DNA of 64,000 nucleotides from Congeria kusceri (GCA_027627225.1 CM051030.1:2869501-2933500); one strand, 5' to 3'; counted from the stretch's first letter, positions 10,991 through 22,925 are shown. A program made the numbers and translations. The notes: generated by a model not told the origin, from the letters alone.

Positions 10991-11309
10991 ACCAAATTCA
11001 GGCGCGGACGCCGACGCCAGGGATAGTAGGAAAGCTCACCTATTCTTTGAATAGTCGAGCTAAAAATGACAAATCTGTACTAGAACTGCTGGAACAAATC
11101 TGACGTCAAAACTGTATCTGAGCATACCACACAAATTCCACATGAACATGAAGGAGGAACAAAATTGTAAAATTAAATGAAAGCAAAATAAAATCAATCA
11201 AAGTGATAGATCATTACTCTAATATGGTTATTTCATGGTAGTTATTTAACTTTCCATCAACTATCATTGAATTTTACATAGAAGTTCCAATAAAATAGAC
11301 ATGCCACAA

Positions 11310-12190
11310 TTGAAGTCTTCAAAATCCAATAACTCCAAGAAAAATTATTGAAGCGGAACATCCTGGTAATATACATACATCCTCTTGGCACTGATGCTTC
11401 CCATAATTTTCTTTTAAATCTGGCCAGTAATTTCTGAGAAATAGCCCGGACAAGAATTGTGCACTATAAAATTATTATACAATCTTCAAAGTCTAATAAC
11501 TCTGAAAAAATCATTGAAGCGGAACATTCTGGTAATATGCACAACTCCTCTTGGTAATGAAGTTTCCATAAAGTTTCATTGAATTCCAGCCAGTAGTTGC
11601 TGACAAATAGCTTGGACAAGAATTACGCACTATATACTAATTTCATAAATATTCAAAGTCCCATAACTCCGAGAAAAATCATTGAAACGGAACATCCTCG
11701 TCACATACATACCACCTCTTAGTAATGATGCTTCCCATAAAGTTTCGCTGAATTCCAACCAGTAGCTGCTGAGAAATAGCTCGGACAAAAAAGTAAAACA
11801 TTGTGCACTATATACAATTTCAGAAATATTCAAAATCCCATAATTCTGTGAAAAATTGCAGCGGAACGTCCTGGTAATACGCACACCTCCTCTTGGTAAT
11901 AAAGCTTTCCAGAAAGTTTCGTTGAATTCTGGCCTGTAGTTGCTGAGAAACAGCCCGGCCAAGAAAGTCAAGAATTGTGCACTATATACTAATTTCAGAA
12001 ATATTCAAATTTTCTATAACTCTGAGAAAAATCATAGAAGCGGAACGTCCTGGTAATTTGCCCATCTCTTGGTTATGAGGCTTCCAATACAGTTTCGTTG
12101 AATTCCTACTAGTAGTTTCTGAGAAATAGCTCGGACAAGACAGTGGGACGGAAGAACGGACGAACGGACGGAAAAGGCGGCGGAGCATAA
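11310..12190. repeat. ~175-bp-unit tandem array before copy 2
   Basis: Five units of the same family as 7,560-8,450 and 1-365; copy 2 of the segmental duplication starts inside it. Bases 11,069-11,309 repeat the spacer also seen at 7,313-7,559. Confidence 0.85.
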
Positions 12191-12684
12191 AAATAGTCTA
12201 TGATAATATGTTTTGTTTTTTTAAGCTGGCGTTAGCATACTATGAGTACATATTTTTGGGACGATGCTTAAATATATTTCTTAAATATATTTTGAAATGT
12301 AACCATTGTTTAACAATGCATCAATATATACACTTATATGTGACACCTATTTATCACAGCTTTAATACAACTGCATGATTACTCTAATAATTATTATGGA
12401 TGTTTTACTATGATGATGCCGATGACAATGACGGTGATGATGGCTGTGAGGGTGATGATGACGGTGGTGGTGATAATGATGATGATAATACTTCGATCAG
12501 CTTGTCCGAAAATCGTGCAAGACAAAAACAATTGATCACTGTTTGTGTTTATTACTTCTGTTTTAACACTTTTCTTTCAACTAAATTCAAAACTCCATTA
12601 AAAACCTTTTCTTTAGTACAACTCCAATAGCAGAGTCTCGCACAAAGTTTCAAATAACGGTCTACCTTTCTAATATATTCACAG

Positions 12685-12891
12685 AAACAACTACGATAAT
12701 TATCCATTCAACGACCTCATCACGGAACACAAACAGTGTAACTACTAACCCTATCAGGGAGCAGACAACGCCGTTCTCACACCAAACGGAGTCAGTAACT
12801 TCGGCACCGGATATCGATCTCGACACAAGTCAACATATACCTTCAACTAAATTGTCAGCAGCCCTGGTTGTGGATTCAACGCAAGAGAAAG
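12685..12891 (+). CDS. Receptor stalk exon (Ser/Thr-rich), copy 2
   Basis: 207 bp, phase 1 at both ends, acceptor 'atattcacag', donor 'aaag|gtttttt'. The product is nearly the same as copy 1 (HSTTSSRNTNSVTTNP, APDIDLDTSQHIPSTKLSAA) with a few substitutions. Rich in Thr, Ser and Pro, as in a membrane-proximal stalk. It lies 210 bp before the matching TM exon. No upstream ectodomain exon was found within this copy. Confidence 0.65.
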
Positions 12892-13100
12892 GTTTTTTGT
12901 CCTAGATTCAGTCACTTACATATATTTTTTCATACAAACACATGTACTTTCGAATTCATGAAATGTCACACAGTAAGGCCGATTGTATTGTTTCAACACC
13001 TCTACTAAATAGCTCTTAACATATATTTACTGAAATTACATGCTTAAATATGGCAAAACAAATACATGTAATTCGAAAATGAATTAAATCTCATTTCCAG

Positions 13101-13191
13101 CGTCTTCAATCGGACTACTTGTGGTTGGAATCGTTGCTGCGGTCTTTCTTTTGATTGTTGCTGTTGTCATCGTAGTCGTACTACGAAGCAT
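13101..13191 (+). CDS. Receptor transmembrane exon, copy 2
   Basis: 91 bp, acceptor 'ctcatttccag', donor 'gcat|gtaagata', phase 1 in and phase 2 out. It encodes one hydrophobic helix (SSIGLLVVGIVAAVFLLIVA, then VVIVVVLRSM), differing from copy 1 by Ala to Val. It joins in phase to the tail exon at 13,508. Confidence 0.75.
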
Positions 13192-13204
13192 GTAAGATAT
13201 TTAA

Positions 13205-13270
13205 TCTTCTTGTGTGTGTGTGAGTGTGTGTGCGTGCGTGCGTGTGTGCGTGTGTGTGTTTGTTTGTTTG
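13205..13270. repeat. (GT)n microsatellite
   Basis: A run of TG/TGCG dinucleotides in the intron between TM and tail exons. The copy 1 deletion starts within the matching tract, so the tract may have promoted it. Bases 13,271-13,507 are otherwise plain intron. Confidence 0.85.
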
Positions 13271-13507
13271 ATATTGTTGTTTGTTTTTTGTTTGTTTTTT
13301 ATTACATTGTCTCATGGTACAGTTTGAAGCTGTATTTCGGCAAAATAAATTTACAATTATATTAAGCACGATAAATACATACATGTGTTTGTTAATACTC
13401 GATGTATGCATTTTGGTAAAAGAGAAAAACATATTTAATTACATTATTTGTGGTAAATCTGTCTTCTTTTAAAACATCATTTTGTTAATGAAATGTGTGT
13501 TTTCTAG

Positions 13508-14266
13508 GGAACAGGTATGTTTCAAACCAACAGAGAGCTCAAAGCATAAAAACAGAGACCACATGCACCGCACTTTTTGCAGGCAAATTTGGAGCACCAA
13601 TCACTCAGCCACTACGAATGTCTAGATGCAACTGGCTCCAACCATGCCTACAGTATTCTCCAAAACAAGGGTGGTTTCTTGAAGAGCAAGGACGGCTATA
13701 AGACCGTATCCGAAACCGAAATCACAAGTGCAACTAACACTGGAATACAAGAGAGACCTGAGGCGTCAAATGCCTATTTCGTGTTGGAGAAACAAAGCAT
13801 AGATCAAGAAGTCCCTGTCAAGGCTGTTTCCTCCAAGGAACACATCAACTTTGTTTTAGAGGAACAGCGTCCAAAGTTGGAGAATGTAAGAGATGGTTCC
13901 TGTCATTCGTACTTTGTTCTAGAAAAACAAGGTGATATTCAGCCTGTTAAGGAAACGCCATCAAGCGAAGCCAACCAATACTTCATATTGGAGAAAAAAG
14001 CCGTGGATGTTGGCAGCTCATCAGCAGCAAATGAAGATTACGCCGAAATCGACGATGGGAATATCAATGGCCAGAGAGCCACGAATGACGAATATGAGGA
14101 CATTGATGAATCAAATGTTGGAATGGACAACGAATATGATGACACCAACAAGGCCTTGCGCGTGGCATTACCAGATAATATATACTATATACTTCATACA
14201 GACGATGACGATTATGACTATGTCCAAATAGGCAAAGGCAGAGTTACTTCAAAAGACAATGAATAA
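13508..14266 (+). CDS. Receptor cytoplasmic-tail exon with repeated YxxL motifs, copy 2
   Basis: Acceptor 'gtgttttctag' before 13,508; stop at 14,264-14,266. The main open frame (from 13,577) gives about 229 residues, with five motifs at intervals of about 42, 24, 21 and 23 residues: AYSILQNK, AYFVLEKQ, INFVLEEQ (Tyr lost), SYFVLEKQ and QYFILEKK. An acidic Tyr-rich end follows (YEDIDESN, NEYDDTNK, NIYYILHT, DYDYVQIGK). Y-x-x-L is the core of ITAM/ITIM-like phosphotyrosine motifs and of AP-2 endocytosis signals, so signalling or sorting is an inference. Entering in phase 2 from the TM exon does not reach this frame: a frame slip lies between about 13,550 and 13,580 (near 'ctttttgc'), otherwise a stop comes at about 13,624. 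Either this copy is broken or a base is wrong. The 63.0-kb tail shares NYFVLEK. Confidence 0.6.
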
Positions 14267-14849
14267 GTCTGATGGTGGTCTAAAACAGGAATACCAACAT
14301 TAAACACTTCATTAATATTAATCATACTTCTATAATTCATATAATCCATATTCATTATAACAGTGTGACTGTAAAATATGTAGAGACTTGTGAATTTAAT
14401 TTCCATTTATATTTGAATTGAAGGGCCATATTTAAACATGCATCGCAAAGGATGTAATTCAATACTAACATCACATGAGCTACGAGAGTATCTTACTTCG
14501 AATGAAGTATTGCATATTACTTCAAAGATACATGTTGTATATATTTATATATATGTATGTTTTCAGTACGAAATAGTACTACAAGTCTGTTCTTATACAG
14601 CATTAGATATTGTTCTACAACAAACAGTAATTGCCATTATGTTGTTAAAGACATAAATTATCATTCTGATCTTGCAGTACATCAAATACTGGTATTTTGT
14701 TAACAAGAGCTGTCGGATGACAGCGCGTTCGACTTTTCTTGTGATTGTCAGAGTTACTGACATTTTTTTTATAAAACAAGAAATATGGAAATTCCACGAA
14801 AACCAATTTTTTTTTTAACGAAATGCATTAAAGTCAGCACATCAATAAC

Positions 14850-15740
14850 AATTTTAGTAAAAGTAACCTTGACCTTGACCCCACCAACCCCATATGCAAT
14901 CCCAAGCGAGGTCTCGATATAAGGTATCTATGTATTCAGTTTCATTAAAATATCTCAATGCATTCTCAAGTTATTGATCGGAAACCTTTTTACTATTTTA
15001 GTAATAATGACCTTGACCTTGACCCCACAAACTCCATACGCAATCACAAGCGAGGACTTGATATAAGGTATATATGTATAAAGTTTCATTAATATAGCTC
15101 AATTCATTCTCAAGTTATTGAGCAGAAACCGTTTTTCTATGTTAGTAACAGTGACCTTGATCTTGACCCTATATGCAATCCCAAGTGAGGTCTCGATATA
15201 TGGCATGTATGTATTCAGTTTCATTAAAATATCTCAATGCGTTCTCACGTTATTGAGCGGAAACCGTTTTTCTATTTTTAGTAACAGTAACCTTGACCCC
15301 ACCCACTCCATATGCAATCCCAAGCGAGGTCTCGATATAAGGTATGTATGTATAAAGGTTCATTAAATATTTCAATGCGTTCTCAAGTTATTGAGCGGAA
15401 ACCGTTTTTCTATTTTAGTAACAGTGACCTTGACCCCACCCACCCAATATGCAATTCCAAGCGAGGTCTCGATATAAGGTATCTCTGTATTAGTTTCATT
15501 AAAATATCTCATTGCGTTCTCAAGTTATAGAGCGGAAACCGTTTTTCTATTTAAAGTAACAATGTCCTTGACCCCACCCACCCCATATGCAATCCCAAGT
15601 GAGATCGTGATATAAGATATCTATGTATTAAGTTTTATAAAAATATTTCATTTCGTTCTCAAGTTTTAAGCGGAAACCGTTTTTCTATTTTTAGTAACAG
15701 TGACCTTAACCCCACCCACCTCATATGCAATCCCTAGCAT
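14850..15740. repeat. ~125-130-bp tandem array, copy 2
   Basis: Seven units of the same type as 2,150-3,045, with 'gaccttgaccccacccac' and 'gagcggaaaccgtttttcta'. Cut by the LINE at about 15,738. Open frames on + in this stretch are repeat periodicity. Confidence 0.85.
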
Positions 15741-17885
15741 ATAATTAATTTGATGTATAATAATGTTAAATCGAAAATAAAATTAAACAACGAAGTACGT
15801 AATGAATATTTTACATGTATGTTGGCAGTTAGACAGGGCGACTCCTTGTCGCCATTTTTATTTTCTATGTATTTAAATGACATTGAAGAGCATTTTATGT
15901 TGAATAACTATGAAGGCATCGAAATGGGAATGCTTAAATTGTTTTTGTTATTATATGCTGACGATATTGTTATTTTTGCAGAGTCGGAGACTGGACTTCA
16001 AAATGGTTTAACTTTACTTCAAGATTATTGCAATACATGGAAACTGTCAGTCAATGTAAATAAAACAAAAATAAATGATATTTAGAAAAGGTGGGCAAAA
16101 GAAACGAAATCTAACGTTTTTATATCAGGGAAAGGAAGTTGAAATTGTAAACAAATTTACATACCTCGGGATAGTTTTTACCACAGGCGGATCTTTTTCA
16201 GCTACATATGAAGCACAAGCAGGTCAGGCCCTTAAGGCAGTTTATAAGCTTAAAGCAAATCTAATCCAGTTTCCGGACATTTCAGTTAGTCACTGTTTAT
16301 ATTTATTTAGTTTAAACGTATTTATTTCAAACAAACAAACATTGTTATACATAGAATTTCATACAACATTTATAATATGTACATGTTCGAATGGGATTGG
16401 AACTAAAGACAAAGTCTTATATAGTTCTTCTCCCTCAGTATACATTCAGTTACATGTTGACAGACGAACATAATTGGTTTTTAGATGATTAAACACTAAT
16501 AAAAGTACGGCAAAAAAAGAGAGAAACTCCGAGTATAGAGTTTCATTCGTCAAGTGCATGAAATGGGTTGACATTTGAAAGGTGTGGCAGATATAAAAGT
16601 AGTCAGAAGTTTGGTGAAAAAGAAAGAAATTTTGAAAGACTTGTTTGGTGCAAGGGAAAATACGTTTGAGAGTCGTTCAGTAGCATACTACGTATCAAAT
16701 CGCTTACTATTAATAATAAATGTGTGTACTGCATCAGCTATATTTATTTGACAAACTTATTGAACTTATTCTAAATTATGGAAGTGAAGTATGTGGCTTA
16801 AATACCAGTAAATGCATAGAAAGAATACACTTACGTTTTTGCAAAACTTTGTTAAGAGTAAGACAACAGACACAAAATAATTTTATACACGGGGAGCTCG
16901 GACGAAAATCGCTTATTTACTATCGATATGTTAAAGTTATAAACTATTGGATAAACATTATACAGTGCAATGATGTTAAATATGTCAAAGTTGTATATAA
17001 GATGTTATTAAATGATTTTGAAATGTACCCAGAAAATGTGTCTTTGGTAAAAATGTTAAAAAATTTATTAGACAGTCTAGGTTTTAGCAAAGTATGGTAC
17101 TTTCAGGGTGTTGGTGTCCTTATGTCAAATGTTAAACAAAGAATTTCAGATATTTATAAACAAAATTGGTCTGCGGAACTTTTAAATACAGCTAGAGGTA
17201 CACATTATAGTTTATTCGGAAATTTCGAATTACAGTCATATTTCAAATATGTAAACTTATCAAAGTTCAGAATTGCCTTGACACGTTTGAGAGTTTCATC
17301 CCATAGACTAGAAGTTGAGTCAGGCAGATGGCATAAAGCGAACAAAATACCAAACAATGAAAGAAAATGTAAACACTGTCATGTACTAGAGGACGAATTC
17401 CATTTTTATTAGAATGTCCAGTATTTATAGATTTTCGTAATCAATATATAGATAAATACTTCAGGCAAAATGCCAATATGATCAAATATATTGTATTAAT
17501 GAGATCGACAAACGAATCGACTGTTAGAAGGCTTGCAACTTACATTTGTAAGGCGTTTCAATTAAGAACACAGTTATATTACGATTGAAGTGTCTCTCCA
17601 AAACAATTATAAATATCATGTAAAGATTTACGTATTAATTGTATTGCCAAAACGAATGTGTATACTATGTGGAAGTATTTGCAGAAAAGTTATGTATGAC
17701 ATTATTTAATATGCATAGAAAATATTGCCCTGTGAATGTATACACGTTTTATTAACATTATATATATATGTTTATGTATGTGAACCTGTATGCTATTGAC
17801 CGATGCATTGTATTTATTTGATAGATGTGTTTAAATGTATATCCATGGGCATAATGCCTAAAGTATTAGAAATAAACTATCAAAG
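15738..17885 (+). pseudogene. LINE fragment: C-terminal reverse transcriptase, copy 2, split by an insertion
   Basis: Same LINE as 3,046-4,757. The catalytic box is intact here (LLYADDIVIFAE), unlike copy 1. It shares the one-base frame break after NVNKTKI (about 16,076). It is further split by a 430-bp insertion at 16,309-16,738 and has a 5-T run at about 17,403 where copy 1 has 7; six would keep the LLECP-type continuation in frame. The part after the insertion (16,739-17,412) encodes ILNYGSEVCGL through CKHCHVLEDEFHFY. Not functional. Confidence 0.85.
16309..16738 (-). mobile_element. 430-bp retro-insertion with 11-bp target-site duplication
   Basis: Flanked by the direct repeat 'tatatttattt' (16,298-16,308 and 16,739-16,749). 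Copy 1 has a single 'tatatttatt' at the same place, so this is an insertion after the duplication. Read on the minus strand it ends in 'gaaataaatacgtttaaact', like the 3' end of a LINE or SINE. It has no long frame. Whether it is a SINE or a 5'-truncated LINE is open. Confidence 0.75.
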
Positions 17886-17924
17886 CTATAAGGTATCTAC
17901 GTTTGCAGTTTCGTATACATTCAA

Positions 17925-18385
17925 TAATGTGAAATTATGTTTTGTTCTTACATGACATGAATTTCCGTTATTTGTACATGACATAATTTTTTTCACTATG
18001 TGCTTCCATGACATAAATTTGCATTTGGTTCTTACATGGCATGAATTTTCGTTATTTTAGATGATAATTATTCAAATTTATATGCTTCCAGGACATACAT
18101 TTCCATTGTGTTAGTACATGATATAATTTTTAATTCTGTTCTTACATTAATTAAAATTCTTACATCACATGACTTTCCGTTATTGTTTACATGACATGAA
18201 TTACCATTATATTTTAATATGGAATAAAATCCCATTCCATTCCTGCATGACCCAAATTTCTATCATATTCTTACATGAAATAAATTTCGATTATGTTCTT
18301 ATATGACGCTTTCTACATTGTATCATTCACTTATATAGTATGAATTACCAATTATGATATTTCATTAAAAACATTCACATCGTGA
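17925..18385. repeat. AT-rich minisatellite, copy 2 (shortened)
   Basis: Matches 5,877-6,335 nearly base for base; the first half of the array present in copy 1 is deleted. Confidence 0.85.
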
Positions 18386-18399
18386 CATATAGGCCTATC

Positions 18400-19136
18400 T
18401 GCGTATATTTACGAACGATTACCGACGTACATTTGAACGAACGTGTAAGCTCCCAAGCTGTTGCGGCACTAAGAAATCGGTAAATATTCGCGTTGGTCAT
18501 AAATTCGCGCAATGGCGGGAGCGCGGAAAGCGCGAAAATTAGAACACCGCGAAAATTATTGATTCCACAGTAGATACTCGTGTATATATGTGCTATGTGT
18601 ACTCGTATTTATATACTTAAACATCGCATGAATTACGCCGAAAATCAATAAATTATTTCCATACTATCAACGAGTTCAACAAATATAACAGAAAAACACT
18701 AAATTATTCTGGACGCGGCACGATTTCCACGAGTATGTTGCAACACCTGTGAGCTGGGTAAGCGGAAATCGATAGGCACGAAAAACTCGTGCAGCGGAAA
18801 ATACCGAATGCTAATGTATGCCGCAGGGAAAGAATGACAGGCTATGGAACAGCAAAGAATACGTGGAGATGAATAATATCGGTAAGTCTTCTATTTACAC
18901 TCTTATTGAATAATGAATATTATTGATAAATGCCTTGTTTTTTTTATATTCTTATTAAGCAGTGTATATTTAGTCCCGATATTTTCTGCACTTAAACATA
19001 CATGTACACTGGTATCTGGGAAGAAATGAACATATACTGGACATTTATAATTAAAAAATATTCGATTTAGAGTTGTTTATTGGCTAATAAACAACGATTT
19101 GGAGTTCTGATGCGTATGAATTAAACCACGAGGGGC
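18400..19136. repeat. Duplicated segment plus half foldback element, copy 2
   Basis: Matches 6,360-7,083, including the 'ggtaagtcttctatttac' block (about 18,882) and the single foldback arm (19,074-19,135). No gene supported. Confidence 0.65.
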
Positions 19137-19345
19137 ATAACTCTGTCCAAATATAAAACCGAGGTATAGGGAATGTTGCCTCTGACACTGGAGTTGATGA
19201 TAAAGGTATATTCCAAGTTTCAAGTGAATAAATTGTGTAGCTTTGAAGTTACAAGACTTTTGAATAAAAACTTATTCAGACGCGGACGCCGACGTCGGGG
19301 GGGGGGGGGGCAGTAGGAAAGCTAACATATTCTTTGAATATTCGA
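19137..19345 (-). mobile_element. 5' end of a Helentron-like element, copy 2
   Basis: Matches 7,084-7,312, but the poly-G run is about six bases shorter (near 19,298-19,310). That is the usual variation of a homopolymer, or its sequencing error. Confidence 0.6.
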
Positions 19346-19594
19346 GCTGAAAATAACTAATCATCACTAGAATTGCAGGACCAAATCTGACATCAAAACT
19401 GTATGTGAGCATACCACACAAATTCCACATGAACATGCAGAAGTAGAAAAAATGTAAAAATAAAATAAAAGCAAAATAAAATCAATCAAAGTGATAGATC
19501 ATTACTCTAATATGGTTATTTCATCGTAGTTATTTAACTATCCATCAACTATCATTTAATTTTACAAAGCAGTTCCAAAAAAATAGACATTACG

Positions 19595-20495
19595 CAATTT
19601 AACTCTTCAAAGTCCCGTAACTCCAAGAAAAATCATTGAAGCGGAACATCCTAGTAATATGTATACATCCTCTCGGCACTGTTGCTTCCCATAAAGTTTC
19701 ATTAAAATCTGGCCAGTAATTGCTGAGAAAAAGCCCGGACAAGAATTGTGCACTATACAACTAATTTAAAAATCTTCAAAGTCGCATTACTCTAAAAATT
19801 TCATTGAAGCGGAACATTCTGGTAATATGCACAACTCCTCTTGGTAATGAAGCTTCCATAAAGTTTCATTGAATTCCAGCCAGCAGTTGCTGACAAATAG
19901 CTCGGACAACAAGTGCGCACTGAATACTAATTTCATAAATATTCACAGTCCCATAACTCCGATAAAAATCTTTGAAACGGAACATCCTCGTAATATGCAT
20001 ACCACCTGTTGGTAATGATGCTTTCCATAAAGTTTTGCTGAATTCAAACCAGTAGCTGCTGAGAAATAGCTCGGACAAAAAGTAAAGAATTGTGCACTAT
20101 ACAAAATATCAGAAATGTTCAAGGTCCCATAACTCTGACAAAAATCGTTGAGCGAAACGTCCTGGTAATATGCACACCTCCTCTTGGTAATAAAGCTTTC
20201 CAGAAAGTTTCGTTGAATTCTGGCCAGTAGTTGCTGAGAAACAGCCCGGACAAGAAAGTCAAGAATTGTGCACTATATACTAATTTCAGAAATATTCGAA
20301 GTCCATAACCCTGAGACGAAGCGGAACATTCTGGTAATATGCACATCTCCTCTTGATTATTAATCTTCCCCGTGAAGTTTCGTTGAATTCCCACCAGTAG
20401 TTTCTGAGAAATAGCCCGGTCAAGAAAGTGGGACGGAAGGACGGACGGACAAAGCGGCAAAAATATACTCCCCCGAAAATTTTCGGGCAGCATAA
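19595..20495. repeat. ~175-bp-unit tandem array, copy 2
   Basis: Five units, nearly identical to 7,560-8,450, ending in the same 'ctcccccgaaaattttcggg' block. The minus-strand frames are repeat shadows. Bases 19,346-19,594 are the duplicated spacer. Confidence 0.85.
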
Positions 20496-20595
20496 CAATA
20501 GTCTAAGATAATTTGTTTTTGTTTTGTATTGGTATTAGCATACTAAATATTTTTTAAATATATTCCTTAAATATATTTTGAAATGTAACCATAGT

Positions 20596-21440
20596 TTAAC
20601 TATGCATCAATGTATACATTTACATGTGACGCCTATATATCACAGCTGTAATACAACTGCATAATTATTATCATTATTATTATGGATGTTTTACTATGAT
20701 GATGCAGTTGACAATGACGGTGATGATAACTGTGAGGGTAATGATGACGGTGGTGGTGATAATTGTGATGATAATAACTCTATCAGCTTGTCCGAAAATC
20801 GTGCAAGACAAAACAATTGATCACTGTTTGTGTTTATTACTTATGTTTTAACACTTTTCGATCAACAAAATTCAAAACTCCATTAAGCCTTTTATTTAGT
20901 ACCACTCAAATAGCAGAGTCTCGCACAAAGTTTCAAATGACAGTCTACCATTCTAATATTTTCACAGAAACATCAACGACAATTGTCCATTCAACGACCT
21001 CAACACATCAGGGAGCAGGTCTACAACGTCATTCTCACATAAAACGGAGTCAGTAACTTCGGCACCGGATATCGATCTCGACACATTTTCAGTAACTTGA
21101 ATTATTTTTTTCATATATTTTCATTAACTTATTTTTTTTATTTTCAGAAACGAACCTGTTTTTCATATATTTTCAGTAACTAACATATATTTGTTCATAT
21201 ATTTTCAGTAACAAACATATAGAACTAATATATATTTCATATCGTAAAGCTGTATATACTATAAACCAGACAGTCATTAATCAGGCAGTTTTTTTTCTAA
21301 TTAGCCAACAAAGAAATGTACTTTCGAATTCATGAAATGTCACACAGTGAGGCAGATTATATTGTTTCAACACCGCGACTAAATAGCTCTAAACATTACT
21401 GAAATTACATGCTCAAACATGGCAAAACAAATACATGTAC
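20596..21440 (+). pseudogene. Decayed third copy of the receptor end
   Basis: Follows the flank of the stalk exon (from about 470 in copy 1), including the GATGAC-rich stretch. The stalk exon (from 20,968, after 'attttcacag') keeps ACATCAACG... and SVTSAPDIDLDT but has lost an internal block and its frame. After it, AT-rich repeats of 'catatattttcagtaact' (21,085-21,235) interrupt, then the post-stalk intron returns (21,316-21,436, matching 12,948-13,075). The TM and tail exons are absent; a transposon end starts at 21,441. Confidence 0.7.
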
Positions 21441-22345
21441 AGTCGACACCCGATGGCTCGAACTTGCTTGTCTCGAGTTGCTCGTTGGCTCGAACTTTCT
21501 TCGCGGGACCGACTTTTTATTGGTATATAATCATATAAATTTCTGTGATTTGGCTCGAATTCGCAAGGGTCGAATTGTCTGATGGCTCGACGTGTTTGTA
21601 ACGGTCCCAGCCATACTTTTCACACCTTTCATGTTTGGCTGGAACTCGCTTCGGGACGCATCAAGTCGCTAATCAATTAGACGCGCTTGATTGCTGTCAA
21701 TCGATTTCACAGCTGTTGCAAACTTGTCATCGATACCATTGCTCAATGGTTTGAGTAAAATATGACATTGATATTTTGTATAAAAGACAAGTTTTGGTGA
21801 GATTCAGCATTCTTACATTGTTGTGAAGAAATAATTGCTAAAATACGAATACAGTAGTACAAATGGCAGAAACTTTTGCATCACCAGTTGCTGAGCAATC
21901 TAGAGAAGACACCGCTAAACAACCCGGGTTGATATCTATAACAGCAACACCGAATGGGTCAGCCGTAGGAAGTAAGAGAACTAAACAAAAAATTAATTTG
22001 AAAACCTTCACTGAAATTACGAAGCCATTATTGCTAATTGCGTCTTATTGTTATTGTACATGAATATTTAGAATTTATTCATTCGATGTTTGTGTAGATA
22101 ACTGTTTAAAAAAACAACAGATTAATAAAATCTGCTATTTGCTAATTCATATGTATTTAATACTACGGGGTATATGCTATCTGAATACTGTTCATTTGGT
22201 GATTTGAATATGAAGCAGACGAATCTCCGCCAGTGGAAGTTAACAAACTCGGACTTTGTTTGGCTCGAATTTTCGATGGCTCGAAGTGTCCTCGCCGGCC
22301 CCTGCGACTTTTTAATATGGAAGGGGTATGCATTCATAATCGTAT
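21441..22345 (+). mobile_element. Truncated pogo/Tigger-like DNA transposon
   Basis: Begins TA + 'CAGTCGACACCCGATGGCTC', the kind of terminal repeat known in pogo/Tigger elements, with target TA. Subterminal 'ggctcgaa' motifs repeat near 21,490, 21,552, 21,581, 22,262 and 22,279. A 66-residue frame (21,863-22,063) has KRTKQKINLKTFTE, similar in kind to the N-terminal DNA-binding part of CENPB/Tigger transposases, then degrades. No inverted right end is found; the second cluster of 'ggctcga' motifs is in direct orientation, so the element is incomplete or rearranged. Confidence 0.5.
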
Positions 22346-22925
22346 GAACCTTATCACAGGCATAGTAATATATGTTCTATTTTTATGCAAATTATATTTC
22401 GACAAGATTTACATGAACTAGGATGTCTTATACTGTTCAATGTTACTCTTTTTTCCATTTATTGTGGACGTTTGATGTACGCGAACATTTCGTTCCAGTT
22501 CTTCTTCTTCAAAAACGATTTTGACAATTTTGTCATTTTTGCTTGATAGTATTCTATCATGCAAGGTCCGCAAGTGTTATTATTAAACAAATCCATTTCG
22601 CTAGCAAGTAATATGTACATGTTATGGTATTTTAGGTAAATATAACTTTTCTAAGAAGCGACCACAGAAGTCTCCATGTCGTAACATCGGTTGAGGAACG
22701 TAGCTTTAAAATGGATTTGATTTCACATTGATGTGTCTATTTGCTAGATGCCATTAGATCGTCTAATTTATTGTGCATTTATATCAAAGTTGATAATGAT
22801 GAATTGTTTAACATGTACAATAAGAAAAATATGCATTTTGAGATTTATTGTAAAATGCTTATCCTTTCTAATACAAGTTATGCCCACGCAAAGCAAAGAG
22901 CTTAGATACACCCGTGTGGATGCAA
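22346..22925. other. No recognisable feature
   Basis: AT-rich spacer with a few short frames and no splice-consistent exon or repeat that I can name. Confidence 0.4.

Larger units (their letters stand above)
9185..11068 (-). mobile_element. Complete Helentron-like element (HINE type)
   Basis: Both ends present. The hairpin end is 'caagagctgtcagaggacag', stem GCTGTC/GACAGC. Next to it 'gctcgactgttcgaa' pairs with the far-end 'ttgaatagtcgagc' (about 11,046-11,060). GC-rich 'gcgcggacgccgacgcc' lies near the far end (11,000-11,020), and about 165-bp tandem units fill the core (10,380-10,990). An unrelated inverted-repeat element is nested at 9,236-10,212. Minus strand by Helentron convention. 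Confidence 0.6.
14704..17912 (-). mobile_element. Helentron-like element with nested LINE, copy 2 (one end lost)
   Basis: Paralogue of 2,011-5,324. The hairpin end 'caagagctgtcggatgacag' is intact. The other terminus, with its GC-rich microsatellite, was removed by the deletion that joins about 17,912 to minisatellite sequence matching about 5,868. The tandem core runs from 14,850 to 15,740. Confidence 0.6.
11835..20595. repeat. Segmental tandem duplication, copy 2
   Basis: Second copy of the receptor-end segment, near-identical to 1-8,545. At its right end (about 20,595) the sequence passes straight into a more diverged third copy of the segment's beginning, matching bases from about 470 onward. 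This shows head-to-tail tandem growth. Differences from copy 1: the tail exon is full length, a 430-bp retro-insertion splits the LINE (16,309-16,738), and a deletion joins about 17,912 to the minisatellite. Confidence 0.9.

Noticed and set aside
21440..22345. Host gene starting at 21,863
   Set aside because: The frame sits between pogo/Tigger-type terminal motifs and resembles the start of their transposase.
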